From Undaria pinnatifida (lineage: Eukaryota > Sar > Phaeophyceae > Laminariales > Alariaceae), in the NCBI GenBank assembly GCA_012845835.1, contig JABAKD010000002.1, forward strand, positions 4,852,001 to 4,916,000: a stretch of 64,000 nt of DNA, written 5' to 3'. Made by a program: the position numbers and the translations under genes. Below are positions 32,272 through 44,101 of this stretch, in pieces. The notes beneath the pieces were generated by a model. It was not told the origin of the DNA. It searched no databases and saw only the letters and a list, made by a program, of their open reading frames with translations. Position 1 is the stretch's first letter. Each line of letters opens with the position of its first letter.

Positions 32272-32985
32272 GGGCATCCCGCGGGCATCCCATGGGCATC
32301 CCATGAACATTCGATTGTGGGCTTTGGGTGGGCATCCCATGGGCATCCCATGAGATGTCATGTAATACCCCGCGGGCGTCCCATGGGCATCCCGCAGGCA
32401 TCCCGTGGGCATCCCATGGGTATCTCGTAAGCATCTCGTGGGCACCCCGTGGGCATCCTATGGGGGCCCATGGGCATCCCATGAGCATCCCATGGGATAT
32501 CGCGGGCATCCCATGGACATCCCATGGGATATCGCGGGCGTCCCATGAGCGTACTGTGGGCATCGCACGGGTATCCTATGGGCATCCCGTGGGATCCCAT
32601 GGGCATCCCGTATGCACAGCGGATGCCCATGAGATGCCCATTGTTATCCCATGCGCACCCCGTGGGCATCCCGCTGGCATCTCGTGCGCACCCCGTGGGC
32701 ATCCTATGGGAGCCCATGGGCATCCCATGAGCATCCCATGGGATATCGCGGGCGTCCCATGAGCATACTGTGGGCATCCCACGGGTATCCTATGGGCATC
32801 CCATGGGATCCCATGGACATCCCGTATGCACAGCGGATGCCCATGAGATGCCCATTGTTATCCCATGCGCACCCCGTGGGCATCCCGTTGGCATCTCGTA
32901 GGCATTCCACGGGCATCCATGTGGCATACCGCGGGCATGCCATGGGTATTCTGTGGGCAGCCCATGGGCATCCCAAGAATGTAAT
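32272..32985 (+). repeat. 11-bp minisatellite (GGGCATCCCAT) with 214-bp higher-order duplication
   Basis: Dozens of units of GGGCATCCCAT or GGGCATCCCGT. A long block starting GGGATATCGCGGGCGTCC at 32526 is repeated at 32740 (period 214), including the non-unit insert GTATGCACAGCGGATGCCC. Every junction makes the palindrome CCCATGGG. Open frames of up to 144 codons on both strands are period-11 peptides. Confidence 0.9.
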
Positions 32986-33089
32986 GGCAGCACGACACTT
33001 CTATTAGACTATTGGTGGGCAGGATCCCCCATGTATTATACGTTCGTCGACTTCAGCTTTCCGAAGGTGATCTAGTTTCCTGCTCTTTT

Positions 33090-33345
33090 GCCTCCACTTA
33101 CGCATCAGTGTGTGTTTTCTTCACACATCACGTTAAACCGTTCTTTCTACCCAACACGACACATCAGTGCACCCAGACAGAGTCCGTGCTGATTCTTCAT
33201 CGTAGAGAGATACAACTTATTATTATCATGTGGTCACAGACTGTGAAACAGAGTGAACCAAACAGTCGCAGTTCATCAAGCAAGGTAAATGCAGGTGCAA
33301 TGCTAGCGTACCGGGTACGAGAACGCAACAAAACAAGCCAGACGC
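33090..33345 (+). repeat. dispersed family B, copy 1
   Basis: Core: GTGCTGATTCTTCATCGTAG, then GTGGTCACAGACTGTGAAAC, CAAACAGTCGCAGTTCATCA and CTAGCGTACCGGGTACGAGA. Other copies lie at 44.4, 45.9 and 59.8 kb. Confidence 0.8.
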
Positions 33346-33532
33346 CTAAAAAAACGTATGGCATCTTTATCTTCGGACTGCTTTTGGTATATTTCTTTCT
33401 CGGTACGCATTCCCATTGGCTTTTGGCTTTTGCGTACAGGTATTTCAGGCCATTGTGTGTCGTTTTCTGTCCCGCATTATAATAGTGCTCACCAGGGCGT
33501 GAAACAGGCGTCCGGGTCGTGGTGTACCCCCC

Positions 33533-33570
33533 CTAAGGCGCCTCCGGAGGGCCCCCGGAGGTGCTTTTTT
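33533..33570. other. GC-rich hairpin followed by T-run
   Basis: GCGCCTCCGG and CCGGAGGTGC form a 10-bp stem (one G-T pair) followed by T7. It resembles a bacterial terminator, but nothing else here is bacterial, so I only note the structure. Confidence 0.4.
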
Positions 33571-33649
33571 TAACCATGTAGTCTACTAGGTATGCGTTAA
33601 TGTTTAATATACTCAAAATGTGAGTGTAACCCACTCGGGTTATCCTCTC

Positions 33650-33962
33650 TTGTATTTTTTTTGTTTTTTTCTTGTTTTTTTGCATACATATCTACTTTTT
33701 TCCAGTTTTTAAACAAGCCGTGGTCTCAGGTGTCGTCCCTTTCCCCCCCCGGTTTTGGCCTTCAACTTTTATCGCACATATAGGGTTCAGCAATCCCGCT
33801 GCTCGTCGAGGTTTCAACGAGTGTTGCTAACGCACGCTCTCGCGCTTTCCGCAAGTCAATTTGTGCACAAGAAAAGTCCCCACGAATTTATACGAGTGAA
33901 TATGCACTCTGAGGGATTCCAGGCTCGAGGATAATAACTTGATACACCACCGGGGCGACCGA
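33650..33962 (-). mobile_element. tRNA-headed SINE, copy 1 (internally deleted)
   Basis: Reverse complement of the element at 39.56 kb. Head GGTCGCCCCGGTGGTGTATC at 33960-33941, the A-box region and CCTCGAGCCTGG are kept, but the B-box segment is deleted. Body phrases TTTCTTGTGCAC..CTTTCCGC and the A-rich tail match. Confidence 0.75.
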
Positions 33963-35049
33963 ACCAAGCGTGTATTAATACGTGGTGCTAGCTGCCTTAT
34001 AATAATTGTATTTTCCAAGGAACAAGGAGAAAATGACGATCAATACTTGTAAGCATCAGACATAACATAAAAATCAAAATACACTCCATCCAGCTGTGAG
34101 ATCGAATGTTTTGTAATATTGTGAGCAGACGTGAGGTGCTTGCATAGGCGCCACAGGCCGCACCAGCAGTGTCACGGGTCTGGTTTGCCTAGTACTACTG
34201 AACAATTCCTCGTTGCCACCAACCTTCGTGAATCATTGTTATTGAAGAACATCGTCATTATTCAAATCCACTAATTATTGAGTGGAGTGTGTGTGCTACT
34301 ATTATAATAGCCCGGAACCCTCTACAAGCGAGTGGTAGTTTTTGCTTTGTTTTCGTCGATTTCAAATGGGGGGAGCGCGAAAGCGACAAGTAATGACTTG
34401 CTGTCGTCATGTTTTTTTCTTTTTGATCCCTTATTTATCTCCTCACCGACCTTATGCCGGTATCTCTTCTTCCTCTTCTTTGTGTTATTTATGTCCGTGA
34501 AACATCAGTTATCTTTTTTTTTTTTTTTTTTTTTTTATCCTCCGGCGGATGGGGAAAAATAAAGCTTTAGCTCACCACACTTCCGCGTATTTTCATACGC
34601 GTCGTGTGTCGATTTAACTCAGTTGCTTTCGCAGCCCAACGCTAGCTGGCGCACCCTTCGAGTCCCATTGTAGGTATAGCGTAAGCTGTCCCTATCAGTG
34701 GTCTTCGTTACAACCCCGGCAGCGCAAGCTGCCGTTGTTTCGTGAGCACTGCTGTTTTGTCCGTGCAACAGTTGTAATCTTCGTGTTGTTTTGTCCGTGC
34801 AACATAGGGGTACAGCAGTATATGTTCCTCTTCGGCACGTAGTATGTTGTTCTTTCGGTCTTTCCTTTCCGTCCCCCTTGCATCACATCTTTCAGACCCC
34901 ATGCCGCCGTTTGTTTTGCTTTGTTTTCTTTTTTTCTCCTCTTTTTTTCTTTCTTTATTATCTTTCCCTCCCCCAGGCGGTCCTTACATTGCCGGGCGGA
35001 GAGGTACTTATCCGATTCCGCGCCATCTAGTCTCTTGTCCCGGCTGTCC
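33963..35049. other. no gene recognised; small family-E fragment
   Basis: 34080-34130 (TCCAGCTGTGAGATCGAATG) is a short family-E head. 34510-34535 is a T-run. TGTTTTGTCCGTGCAACA occurs twice (34753 and 34785). Confidence 0.45.
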
Positions 35050-37875
35050 CTGCCAAAAAAACTTTATACAAAGTATGAATCTAGTTGCCTCAGACCCCCT
35101 CAAAACATAATATCAACTCCTCTACCCCCCCTGCGAAAACAACTATATATATAAACTCCTCTTCCCTCTCCCCCTCTCGCCCCCCCCGCGGCACCTCCTT
35201 ACCCAGGTCACCGCTGCTTCCTTTTCCGCTCTCGCCAGAATCTCCCTCCCCTCTTCTACCCGCTCTATCCCCCCTTACGTCCACTCACAACGAACGCCGT
35301 CATCGCCATAGTCATTACCTCGAGCACGTTAATCCGCTACTACGGCTCGCCGCCCTTTTACCATTCGGTTCTGAACCTCTTCTCGCCGGTCGAATCTCCA
35401 GGAAGGATACACCGGTCTCCATGCACAACCCCCCAATTGCTGTCAAGGATGCGTCCCAAAACCATGTCCTACTCGGCCGCTGCTTAACGAAGCTAAACGA
35501 CAGTGCTATTGTCCCCCCCCTCCCGTACCCTCCCCCCTTTCCCAAAATCCTCTCCACCCCCCCCACGTCCGCCATGAATTTGCGCGACCGTCGTAAAACC
35601 TGCTTCGCTTCCGTCCGCTTCCTGTACCTACCCCAGCCCCCCGCTGCCTCCCGGCCTGCTCTGCCCCATCAAGATACAGATTACAAAGCTGCATACGCCT
35701 GCGAACGAAGTACCGTCCGGGCCGGATCACAAAGAACGCGTGGTGCAACTTCCTTCCAACAGTAACACTTCCCGCACCGATACCGACTGCTACTCCTCCG
35801 GCCACCCTACAAATCGCCCCCCCCCCCCACTAGAAAACGTTACATAAACTGCTCTACTCCCCATCCCTCCCTCGTCCCCCCGGTCGTCGTCCCTGCCCCC
35901 AAAAACAATAGTCTATATATCAACTTCGCTAATATTAACGCACGGTACTTTATCCTCCCCCCCCTCCCCCCACCGTTACCGACTGGTGCTTCGTCGGCCA
36001 CCGTGCAAATCGCCCCGCTCAGCCACTAGCTCGCCCGCCACCCACCTCTCATCCCCCCCTCCTCCCCCCCCCCCCCCCCCCCCTCCTCTCCCCCCCCCCC
36101 TTTTTAAGAAACTAAATATATATCAGTCTGACAAAGCCCACCCCAAAAACAATATATTATACCAGGTGCGTATTAAATCCTCTCCTCCCTTTCTCCCCCC
36201 TCCTCCTCCCCCCTCCCATGCCAAAAATCTATATGCGTATGTCTGTTTGACCAAGCCCCTCCCAAAACAATATATTATACCAGGTTAATACAAACTCCTC
36301 TCCCCCCCCCCCCCCCCCTTCCCTGCCAAAACCCATAAGTATGTATCAGTTTGACCAACCCCCCCCAAAAACAAAATGGTATATAGGGTTTTATAGTTTC
36401 CGCGCACAGACTGCCTAACATCACCCTTTTGACCCTGATAGCTACACTGTAGTTGCAAGGGGAGTCGCCGACCTATATCCTTAATGAGGACACACGACCC
36501 GTAATCGCGCGATCGGAGTATCACACACAGCTTGCAAAGATGAGTTTCGACAAAATATTCGATCTCACAGCTGGAGTGTATTTTTATTTTTATAATATAT
36601 ATATGAACCCCTCCCCTCCCCCACCTCGCCCCGGCAAAATTATATATATATTAACTCTACCCCCCACCCCCCTCCCCCTCCTCCCCCCGGTCGCCCCCCC
36701 CCCCCCCCCTTCCGCTGCCAAAAATTATATGTATGTATCCATTTGACCAAGCCCCCCCAATAAAACAGTATATTTTACATACGAACTCCTTTCCTCCTCA
36801 CCCCCCCTTCTCCTCCCCTGCCCGCCCCGCCAAAAAAAAATATATGAAGTCATTCTTCCCCCCTCTCCCCTGCCAAAAAATTATGTGTATATATCAGTTT
36901 GATCGAGCCCCCCCCAAAAACAATATAGTATATATATTAACTCCTCTCCTCCCTCCCTCCCCCCCCCTCTCCTCCCCCCTCCTCCGCCAATAATATATGT
37001 ATATATCAGTTTGACCAAGCCCCTCCAAAAACAATATAGTATACCAGCTATATATGAACTCCTCTCCTTCCCCCCCCTGCCTCCCTCCCCCTCCCCCCTC
37101 CCGTTACCCCCCATCCCCTGCCAAAACCTATATGTGTATATCCGTTTGACCAAGTCCCCCCCCCAAAACAGTATATTATATATGTATGAACCCCTCTCCT
37201 CCCCACCCTCATCTCCTCCCCCACCTCGTCCAGCCAAAATAATATATACATGAAATCCTCTCCCCCCCTCAGCCCCCCCCCCCCACCCGTCGCCCTCCCC
37301 CCCTCGCCCTCTCCCCCCTCCTCCACCCTCCCCCTCCCCTGTAAAACATATATGTATGTATCCGTTTGACCAATCCCCCTCAACAAAACAATATATTATA
37401 TTATAGAAATAAAGAAAACACTTCAGCTGTGAGATCGAAGATTTTGTCGAAACTAATCATTGCAACCTCCCCTCCCCCCCCCCTTCCCCCCGGTGGTCGT
37501 CCCCCCCCTCCCCCTGCCCCCGCCCCCCCCTCCCCCCCCCCTCCCCTTGAAAACTATAGGTATATCTCAGTTTGACGAAGCCCCCACACCATAAATTGGA
37601 CTGAATAAATAATATATCAGCTCCTCTACACACCCTATCCTACCCCACCCCCGGCCAAATAATATGTACATACACAAACTCATGTACTCCCCCTCCCCCG
37701 CTTCCCCCGGGCGATCCTCCTCCCCCCCCACCAAACTACTTATATACTCCATATATATCAAAATCTCTAATATTTGCGCCCGGTACATCATCCCCCCCCC
37801 TCCCCCCCTGTCCCCTGCCAAAAACTGTATATATGTATTTGGTTGGCCAAGTCCCTCCCAATATATATATATATA
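35050..37875 (+). repeat. C-rich minisatellite, at least ten units
   Basis: Units of about 105-230 bp: TTTGACCAAGCCCC, AAAACAATATATTATA, GAACTCCTCTCC, a pure pyrimidine/C tract of up to about 25 bases, then CCCTGCCAAAA and TATATGTATGTATCAG. Unit heads lie near 36128, 36245, 36350, 36743, 36898, 37010, 37143, 37367, 37572 and 37840. Between 35.15 and 35.95 kb the C-rich sequence is less regular. Minus frames are Gly-rich translations of the tract. Confidence 0.75.
36395..36590 (-). repeat. family E head, inverted, inside the C-rich array
   Basis: Reverse complement of the E head: GTTTTATAGTTTCCGCGCAC, GACCCTGATAGCTACACTG, GGAGTCGCCGACCTATATCC, ATCACACACAGCTTGCAAAG and CGATCTCACAGCTGGAGTG. Confidence 0.85.
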
Positions 37876-37879
37876 TTAT

Positions 37880-39480
37880 AAAAATAAAAACACACTCCAG
37901 CTGTGAGATCGAATATTTTGTCGAAACTCATCTTTGCAAGCTGCGTGTGATACTCCGATCGCGCGTATTACGGGTTGTGTGTCCTCATTAAGGATATAGG
38001 TCGGCGACTCCCCTTGCAACTACAGTGTAGCTATCAGGGTCAACAGGGTGATGTTAGTCAGTCTGTGCGCGGAAACTATAAAACCCGTTTCTGAGGGGGA
38101 CAAAGTCTGACAGCTGTGGAAGGAAATGCATCAGTTTATCAAGTGAATACTGTAAGTCGAATAACCGGTGAGGGGAGGGCGGAGCTTTTAAGGTTGTGGG
38201 GGCCTGATTTTGATCAAAAGGGGGGCGGGAGGGGGGGAGGGGGGGGAGGGGGGGGAGGGGACGGGTGGGGCAGGTCAATTTGTGCGTGGAAACTACAAAT
38301 CCTTCTTGTGGGAGAGGGGGGGGGAAATGTGCCGGGGGGGGGCGGCGGGCGGGGGGGGAGGGCTTCAGGTCGCATAGATGTAGGGGTTTGCTATACGCGT
38401 GGTGCTAGGTCTAGGCGATGGTGCGGGTGGTGGGGAAGGAGGGGGCGTTGGGGGCGGGGGTGGGTGGGAATTGCAGCAGCGGCATGGACGGCTCTAAAAC
38501 GATAGCGGGGCGATATCCAGGGCGTGGAAGTGTTTATTACTCTGGCGGATTTCGATATTAGGTGGGGCGTTTAAGCAAGAGAAAGCGAGGAGAAGAGAAA
38601 ATATATATATTATAAAAAATGAAAATACACTCCAGCTGTGAGATCGAAGATTTCGTCGAAACTCATCTTTGCAAGCTGTGTGTGATACTCCGATCGCGCG
38701 TATTACGAGTTGTGTGTCCTCATTAAGGATATAGGTCGGCGACTCCCCTTACAACTACAGTGTAGCTATCAGGGTCAACAGGATGATTTTAGTCAGTCTG
38801 TGCGCGGAAACTATAAAACCCGTTTCTGAGGGGGACAAAATCTGACAGCTGTGAAGGGAAATGTAACCTTTGATCAAGTGAATCTTGTAAGTCGAATAAC
38901 CGGTGAGGGGGGTGGGGCGGAGTTTTGAAGGACGTGGGGGCCTGGTTTTGATCAAAAGCGAGCGGGTTTGGAGGGGGGGGGGGGGGGGGGGAAGGGGGCA
39001 ATTTGTGCATGTAATCTATAAATCTTTTCGAGGGGATAAATCTGACGGTTTTGGCATCAGTATATTATTGGGGGCGGGGGGGGGGGGTTGGGGCGGGGGG
39101 GGGGGGGGGGGGGGGCGTGTGGGGCAGCTCAATATGTGCCTGGAAACTATACATTATTTTGAGGGGATACATGTGACGGTTTTGGAAATAATACATATAT
39201 ATCAACTGCTCTACCCCCCCCACCGCCCGTTAAACTTATACATATCAAGCTCTCTTACTTTACACCCAGAATTTTACCCCCCCCCCCCCCAACTCTCCTC
39301 GCCCTCGTCCCCCGCATCCTCCCCCCCCCGTCCCCTCCTGTCCCTCTCTTTTCCCCCGTCCAAAAACTCCACGTATATAATGAAAATAATATGCACTCTA
39401 GCTGTGAGATCGAACTTTTTTTCGAAACTCATATTTGCAAGCTGTGTGTGATACCCTAACCGCGTGTATACTGGGTATAT
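37880..39480 (+). repeat. composite family E, tandem copies
   Basis: Order: head 37890-38200 (CCAGCTGTGAGATCGAATAT, TTTGCAAGCTG.GTGTGATAC, GATATAGGTCGGCGACTCCC, CTATCAGGGTCAACAGG, GGAAACTATAAAACCCG, ATAACCGGTGAGG), G-tract, middle block (TTTGTGCGTGGAAACTAC), G-tract, tail 38370-38580 (TATACGCGTGGTGCTAGGTC, GTGTTTATTACTCTGGCGG), then a second head at 38625, more G-tracts with middle-type blocks at 38999 and 39133, a pyrimidine tract, and a partial head at 39395. No coding capacity is credible. Confidence 0.85.
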
Positions 39481-39560
39481 CGTTTGACCCATCTATCGAC
39501 GACGTAATGTTAAGGAATTAGTGGGTCAAACCAATATATAATAGCTTACCCAAACTAATA

Positions 39561-39878
39561 GCCGGTCGCCCCGGTGGCGTATCAGGTTATCCTCGAGCCT
39601 GGTATAGGTCAGTTTCGTGAGTTCGAATCCCCTCGAGTGCATACTCGTATAAATTCATGGGGACTTTTTCTAGTGCACGATTTGACCTGCGGAAAGCGCG
39701 AGCGCGTGGGTTAGCAACGCTCTTTGAAAAATCGACGAGCAGTGGGATAGCTGAATCCTATGCGCGATAACAATTGAAGGCAAGAACCCGGGGGGGGGGA
39801 AAAGGGACGACATCTGTGACCACGGCTTGGCCAGAAGCTGGAAAGTAGATGTGTGTGAAAAGAAAAGAAAAAACCCAA
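39561..39878 (+). mobile_element. tRNA-headed SINE, copy 2
   Basis: Pol III-type internal promoter: A box TGGCGTATCAGG (39575-39586) and B box GTTCGAATC (39621-39629), 34 bp apart, as in tRNA genes. The body (GGACTTTTTCTAGTGCAC, GGAAAGCGCGAGCGCGTGGG, GGGACGACATCTGTGACCAC) is shared with 56.24 kb (+) and 33.65 kb (-). It ends in an A-rich tail (GAAAAGAAAAGAAAAAA). It is not a tRNA gene, since no acceptor stem closes it. Confidence 0.85.
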
Positions 39879-40109
39879 ACAAGGGGTTATGCCAACCATA
39901 CGTGTCTCCGATGTACGTAGGAAGACTACTACGTCCCACATGGAGCCATTCGATGCACTCCATGAGCATGATAATCTGAAACGTGGCAATGCTGAACCAG
40001 ATGCGTGACAAAATGATGGCCCACTGTAGTTTTTCTGGCGTTAGCTGCATATCGGGGGGAGGAGGAACAAACCAAAGTGGTACGCATATAGTATGTACGA
40101 TAGTAGCTG
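39879..40109. other. no gene recognised
   Basis: A minus frame covers 39670-40164 but spans the SINE and has no motif. Confidence 0.35.
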
Positions 40110-41618
40110 TAAAGCAAGTCAGGCGCCCTCCAACATACGCCGGCAAAGTACTCCTCAAAGTCATCGCGGGTCGCCCGAGTGACTATGGCGAACGCGAGAG
40201 CATTCTGCCGGAGGAACAGTGTGGGTTCAGACCCCAACGCTCGACGGTTGACATGATGTTCGTCGTACGACGACTGCAGGAACTGGCGCGGAAGAAGGAC
40301 ACCCCCTTGTACTTGTACTTTATCGACCTCACAAAAGCGTATGACCCCGTCGACCGAACCCTTCCTTGGGATGTCCTTGCTCGTTTTGGCGTGCCACCGA
40401 GAATGCTCGCCGTCATCCGCCAATTCCACGACGGTATGCAAGCATGCGTGCGGCTGGATGATGGAGAGTGCTCGGATAAGTTCGGCGTGGGGCAAGGTCT
40501 CAGATAAGGATGCGTGCTCGCGCCACTGCTGTTCAACATGTTTTTCACGGCGGTACTGCGTGTGGCCCAAAAACACTTCCTCGCTGATGCAGCCATCACG
40601 GACAACATGGTGAAGCTCCAACGAAAGGAGAAAGGCGACAAGAAAGACACTTCACGAAGAGACAAAGTCGACGGGCGGAGGGGGAAGGAGGGGAGGAGGT
40701 GCAGAGAGTGTGGGGTATGCTGTACGCAGACGATGCGGGCATCGTATCGCGATCACCAGAAGGGCTGGAGAGGATGATGACGGTGATCGTGACAGGGTGC
40801 TCGTCGTTCGGGCTTACGGTCTCGGAGTCGAAAACAGAGATCATGTGCCTGGAAACGAAAGGCGGGGGAAATGTGTCATTCACCATCAATGCAGCCGGCC
40901 AGGTATACAAACAACCGAGTTTGTGTACTTGGGCGGGGCTATCACCGCAGACAGAGACCTTAGCATTGAAATAACGCGGCGTCTTCAGAGGGCCTGGGCG
41001 TGCTTCCAGCGGTGCAAGAGGGGAATCTATGATCGCCCGGGTGTGCCCTTACGGCTGAAGGTGCGGTTGCTGAAAGTTGAGGTGGTCGAGACACTACCCC
41101 ACGGTTGAATGACGTGAAGCCCGAACAAGCCTGACTATGACAGGCTACGACGGGGTCACCACGCCATGTTCCTCCGATTCCTCGGATGGCGGAAACGGAA
41201 GCGCGATCACCACACCCTATCGTACGCCGACGCGCTTACCAAGGCAGCTTCCGAAAGAAAGAGGCGATAATGCTCATACGGAGGGTACAGTTTGCGGGAT
41301 TCGTAGCACGTATGGGGGAGGAGGGTCTGCCACACAGGGTGGTATTTGGGGAGCTTGTTGGGGGTAAGGGCTACTCAGGGGGGCAAGAGCAGGACTAGAT
41401 GGCTCATCTAAAGGATGATATGTCGGTCTTTGAAATGAGATTCGAAGGGTGGTGAAAGGCTGCTCAGAAGGCCGGCAGAGGGTTTCGACGAGTAGAGGAG
41501 GGAGCCGAGTTGTTCATGCGGAAATGGCATGAGGCGGAGAGACGCAGAGCTGCAGAGCGACACGCAAAAGATGGGGCAGCGCCATCCACCGTCGGCATCT
41601 CTATGCGGCCGGGGGGAT
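40110..41618 (+). pseudogene. non-LTR retrotransposon reverse transcriptase, copy 1 (decayed)
   Basis: Reverse transcriptase motifs in order: [30 protein letters not shown] (40318 on), [24 protein letters not shown] then an in-frame TAA (40505-40507) in place of Gln before GCVLAPLLFN, and after a frameshift YADDAGIVSRSPEGLERM (catalytic YADD codons 40723-40734), then LTVSESKTEIMCL. A further shift leads to FVYLGGAITADRDLSIEIT, and a stop at 41106 precedes DYDRLRRGHHAMFLRFLGW. After ASERKRR the frame moves again to FAGFVARMGEEGLP. It lacks its 5' part (no endonuclease seen). At least one nonsense codon and three frame changes make it inactive. Confidence 0.9.
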
Positions 41619-42311
41619 GGGGGAGGGAAGGAGGGGGGAGGGGGAGGGGGGGAGAGGATAAGGGGGGAGGGGGGAGGGGGGGGAGGGGGGGAGGGGGAGA
41701 GGGGGAGAGGATAAGGGGGGAGGGGGGGAGGGGGGGGGAGGGCGGGAGGGGGAGAGGGGGGGGGGGGGAGAGGGGAGGGGGGGAGGGGGGAGGGGGGGAG
41801 AGGGGGGGGGGGGAGGGGGGAGGGAGGGAGGGGAGAGGGGGGGAGGGAGGAGGGGGGGAGGGGGGACGGGGGGAGGGGGAAGGGGGGTGTTATGCCCTAG
41901 AGACTGAAGTCTTGGTCTGGCCATCATCGTCTTGGAATTGGTGTGCCTTTCAATGGCCGTCACACGATAGCGTAAGACCGCCCGGACTATTTCGCCATGG
42001 TGCGTTCCATCTCCAGTGCCATTGATGATGCACTTGATACCCTCTATGAGCCCAATGCCGTCTTTAGTCAGTTGCTAGGGTCCGCTAATATGACATTTTT
42101 TTCTCTTTTTCTTTCCTTGCTTCCTCTTCTTGTCTCGTCTTTTCTTGCTTTTCTTGTCTTTTCTTTTCTTTACTTTCCTGTTTCGCTTTTCCGCTTTCTT
42201 GTCTTTTCTTCCCTTTATCTTCTTTTCTTTTCTTGGTTTCTTTTTTCTAATTGACTTGCGTCTGTCGTGCGTGTGCGTAGTGATATGTACTACGTGCAAT
42301 ATACGCGCCGT
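41619..42311 (+). repeat. LINE copy 1 3' region: G-rich tract, 3' UTR and TC-rich tail
   Basis: A purine tract (GGGGGGAG-like, 41619-41886) is followed by GACTGAAGTCTTGGTCTGGC, ATGAGCCCAATGCCGTCTTT and a long TTTTC/TTCTTG tract to 42248, then TGACTTGCGTCTGTCGTGCG. The same order follows LINE copy 2 at 48.12-48.64 kb, so all of it belongs to the element. Confidence 0.85.
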
Positions 42312-42475
42312 AGTCTTTCTTTGGTGGCGAGCGGTATAGTCGGTTTCTCCAGGCGTGAGTTAATGAGAAGTATGCACCAATATGGACCTGACACATCGTA
42401 GGCTGACTCCCGATTTCACTTTTGTATGTTTCTGGTGGAGGCATGACTTGCGTCAGCTGTGATATATTCGTGTAC
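42312..42475 (+). repeat. dispersed family H, copy 1
   Basis: GGCGAGCGGTATAGTCGG, TATGGACCTGACACATCG, TAGGCTGACTCCCGATTT and GCGTCAGCTGTGATA are shared with 53,178-53,345. It directly adjoins the LINE 3' end. Confidence 0.8.
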
Positions 42476-43054
42476 CACCTTTGGTTTGTTTGCGTTTTTC
42501 TCTGGGGTGTTCCTCAGTTTCAGAGTGACTGGAGCCTGTCCTGCGACCACGGACTTGATAATGCGAGGTAATGTGAGAACAACAACAACATATACCAGGT
42601 ATAATTAATCGGAAGTGAGCGTACATATATATACGTATGCGTGCCTGAAAATACTGACACACACACGCTTCAAGACTCCCAAACCTTTTTTTTACTTCGA
42701 TCCTCCTACCTGGAGATCCGGGTAAAAAAAGCAGACACTTTCGTTTGTGTACCAGTTTTTTTACATCTGCAGAACGCAGACTTGGTGTTAACCTCGCCCC
42801 TTCGGTTTAGTCAGCATCTTGAACTTGCCGGCCTTCTTCTGCTGAACCCTGTATTGTTTGCCCAAGAAGGTGAGATAGCCACCCAAGAATCGACAGCTCT
42901 TTTTGCGCTGTCTTCACCTGGGTAGTGCTGGATTTGCCTGCGCCTGTAAGACTCGCAAACCGACTACCCGCATGCCACCCAGGAAACCAAACCAATGTCC
43001 AGATGAGATAATAAAATGCAAATTCCGGGTTGACCTCCCCGAATTCCTCCTTCT
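42476..43054. other. no gene recognised
   Basis: Unassigned DNA. Confidence 0.35.
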
Positions 43055-44101
43055 CTATTGCTGCTGCTGCTGCTGCTGACTCGACTGCTGTGTAGCTGTT
43101 GCTGATGCTATATGCTCGACTGCTGTCGCTGCTGGTCTGTCATCTTCACTGGAGTGGCCGTTTCTGCCTGCTGTCGCTGCTGGTCTGCCAGCTTTAGTGG
43201 TGTGGCTGTTTCTGCATGTTTGGCTGCTGTTGCTGCCGTCGCAGGCTCCCTGCCCCTCTTCTGCAATGTACCCCCCCCCCTCCCCCCGCCGATTGTGGAC
43301 CCCACCCTTGCTGCGGCTGATGTGGTGCGCCCCCGCTATACTGATGCCCACCAGGGCCGTTGCTGCTGCTGTTATTGTTGTGCTGTACCCCCCCCCCCGC
43401 TATTGCCGCCCCTTGTTGCTGTGGTGCCTCGCCTTGCTGCTGCCTCTGCTGCTGCCCTCTACTGTAGTGCGTCCGTGCCGTGAGGCCGTTGCTGTGCCCA
43501 CCCATGGTGCTGCTGATGCTGCGGCGGCGTGCCTATACCGGGTCCCACGACGCCTGTGATGGCCCGGTAAAAACTGTGAGCTGCCTGTTTTTTCTGTCCC
43601 ACTCATGCCTCCTGCCGATACGAACTCCCTCCTCCCGCCGATGGGGGGGGCCGAGATTCCGCTCGAGGAACAAAAATGGTCGTGATAAAAGGGGCGGGAC
43701 ATGTTGCGTGGAACAGGTCTGCTCGCGGTGCCCATCCTCCCTGGCGACGTACGACTACCCCTAGCGTCTCTGGCTGGTGACATGCGATTACCCCTACCCG
43801 ACCCGTGCCCTCCCCGACCCGACCGCGTGTGAGATCCGTCGCGCTTCTCCTCTTGTCCGACACTTTGCGAGAACTGCGCGCTCCTACTCGACCTACTCAG
43901 GTTAGCGAGCGTATTCCGTCGCACTCTACCGTCGTTTGGTGTTGTCGACCTCTTCTCTGCTTCCTGTTGCCCCGATTCTTGAAAAAACCCCAAAAACCTC
44001 TTGACCCCTGACGTTCCTTGCCCGGTGCCACGGTCCGCTTCAGCTCGCGCAGGCCCTCGCCCTTTAGCTACCTCTTCTTGGCTACTCTGCTGCACCGACA
44101 A
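43055..44101 (-). CDS. possible RG/Gln-rich low-complexity protein, frames broken at G-tracts
   Basis: Reading leftward from 44101, one frame is open for 233 codons to 43400. It is Arg/Gly/Ser-rich (SGVKRFLGFFQESGQQEAEK, NLSRSSRSAQFSQSVGQEEK, RSGRGGHGSGRGNRMSPARD), with a mixed part (MSRPFYHDHFCSSSGISAPP). A second frame 43505-43194 continues as Gln/Gly/Asn-rich (GQQQRQQQGEAPQQQGAAIA). A third 43351-43055 is in the first frame again and ends in poly-Gln. Switches coincide with G9-G10 tracts, so indels or introns are both possible. The first codon is TTG directly after a stop, so 44101 is not a true start; an exon boundary is plausible (AG just upstream). RG-rich segments are common in RNA-binding proteins; no domain proves this. 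Confidence 0.38.

Noticed and set aside
32272-32985. Proteins of period 11 residues on both strands
   Set aside because: An 11-bp unit read three times gives an 11-residue period in every frame; this is a minisatellite.
33012-33482. 156-codon plus frame with a hydrophobic C-terminal stretch
   Set aside because: Most of it is family B repeat, and the other B copies carry stops or shifts in the same frame.
33533-33570. Rho-independent terminator
   Set aside because: The shape fits, but there is no bacterial gene or other sign of bacterial DNA nearby.
39561-39640. Functional tRNA gene
   Set aside because: A and B boxes are present, but the ends do not pair as an acceptor stem and the same sequence continues into a shared 200-bp body with an A-rich tail, so it is a SINE.
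39670-40164. 164-codon minus frame with hydrophobic stretches
   Set aside because: It runs across the SINE insertion and into the LINE reverse transcriptase on the other strand, so it cannot be one gene.
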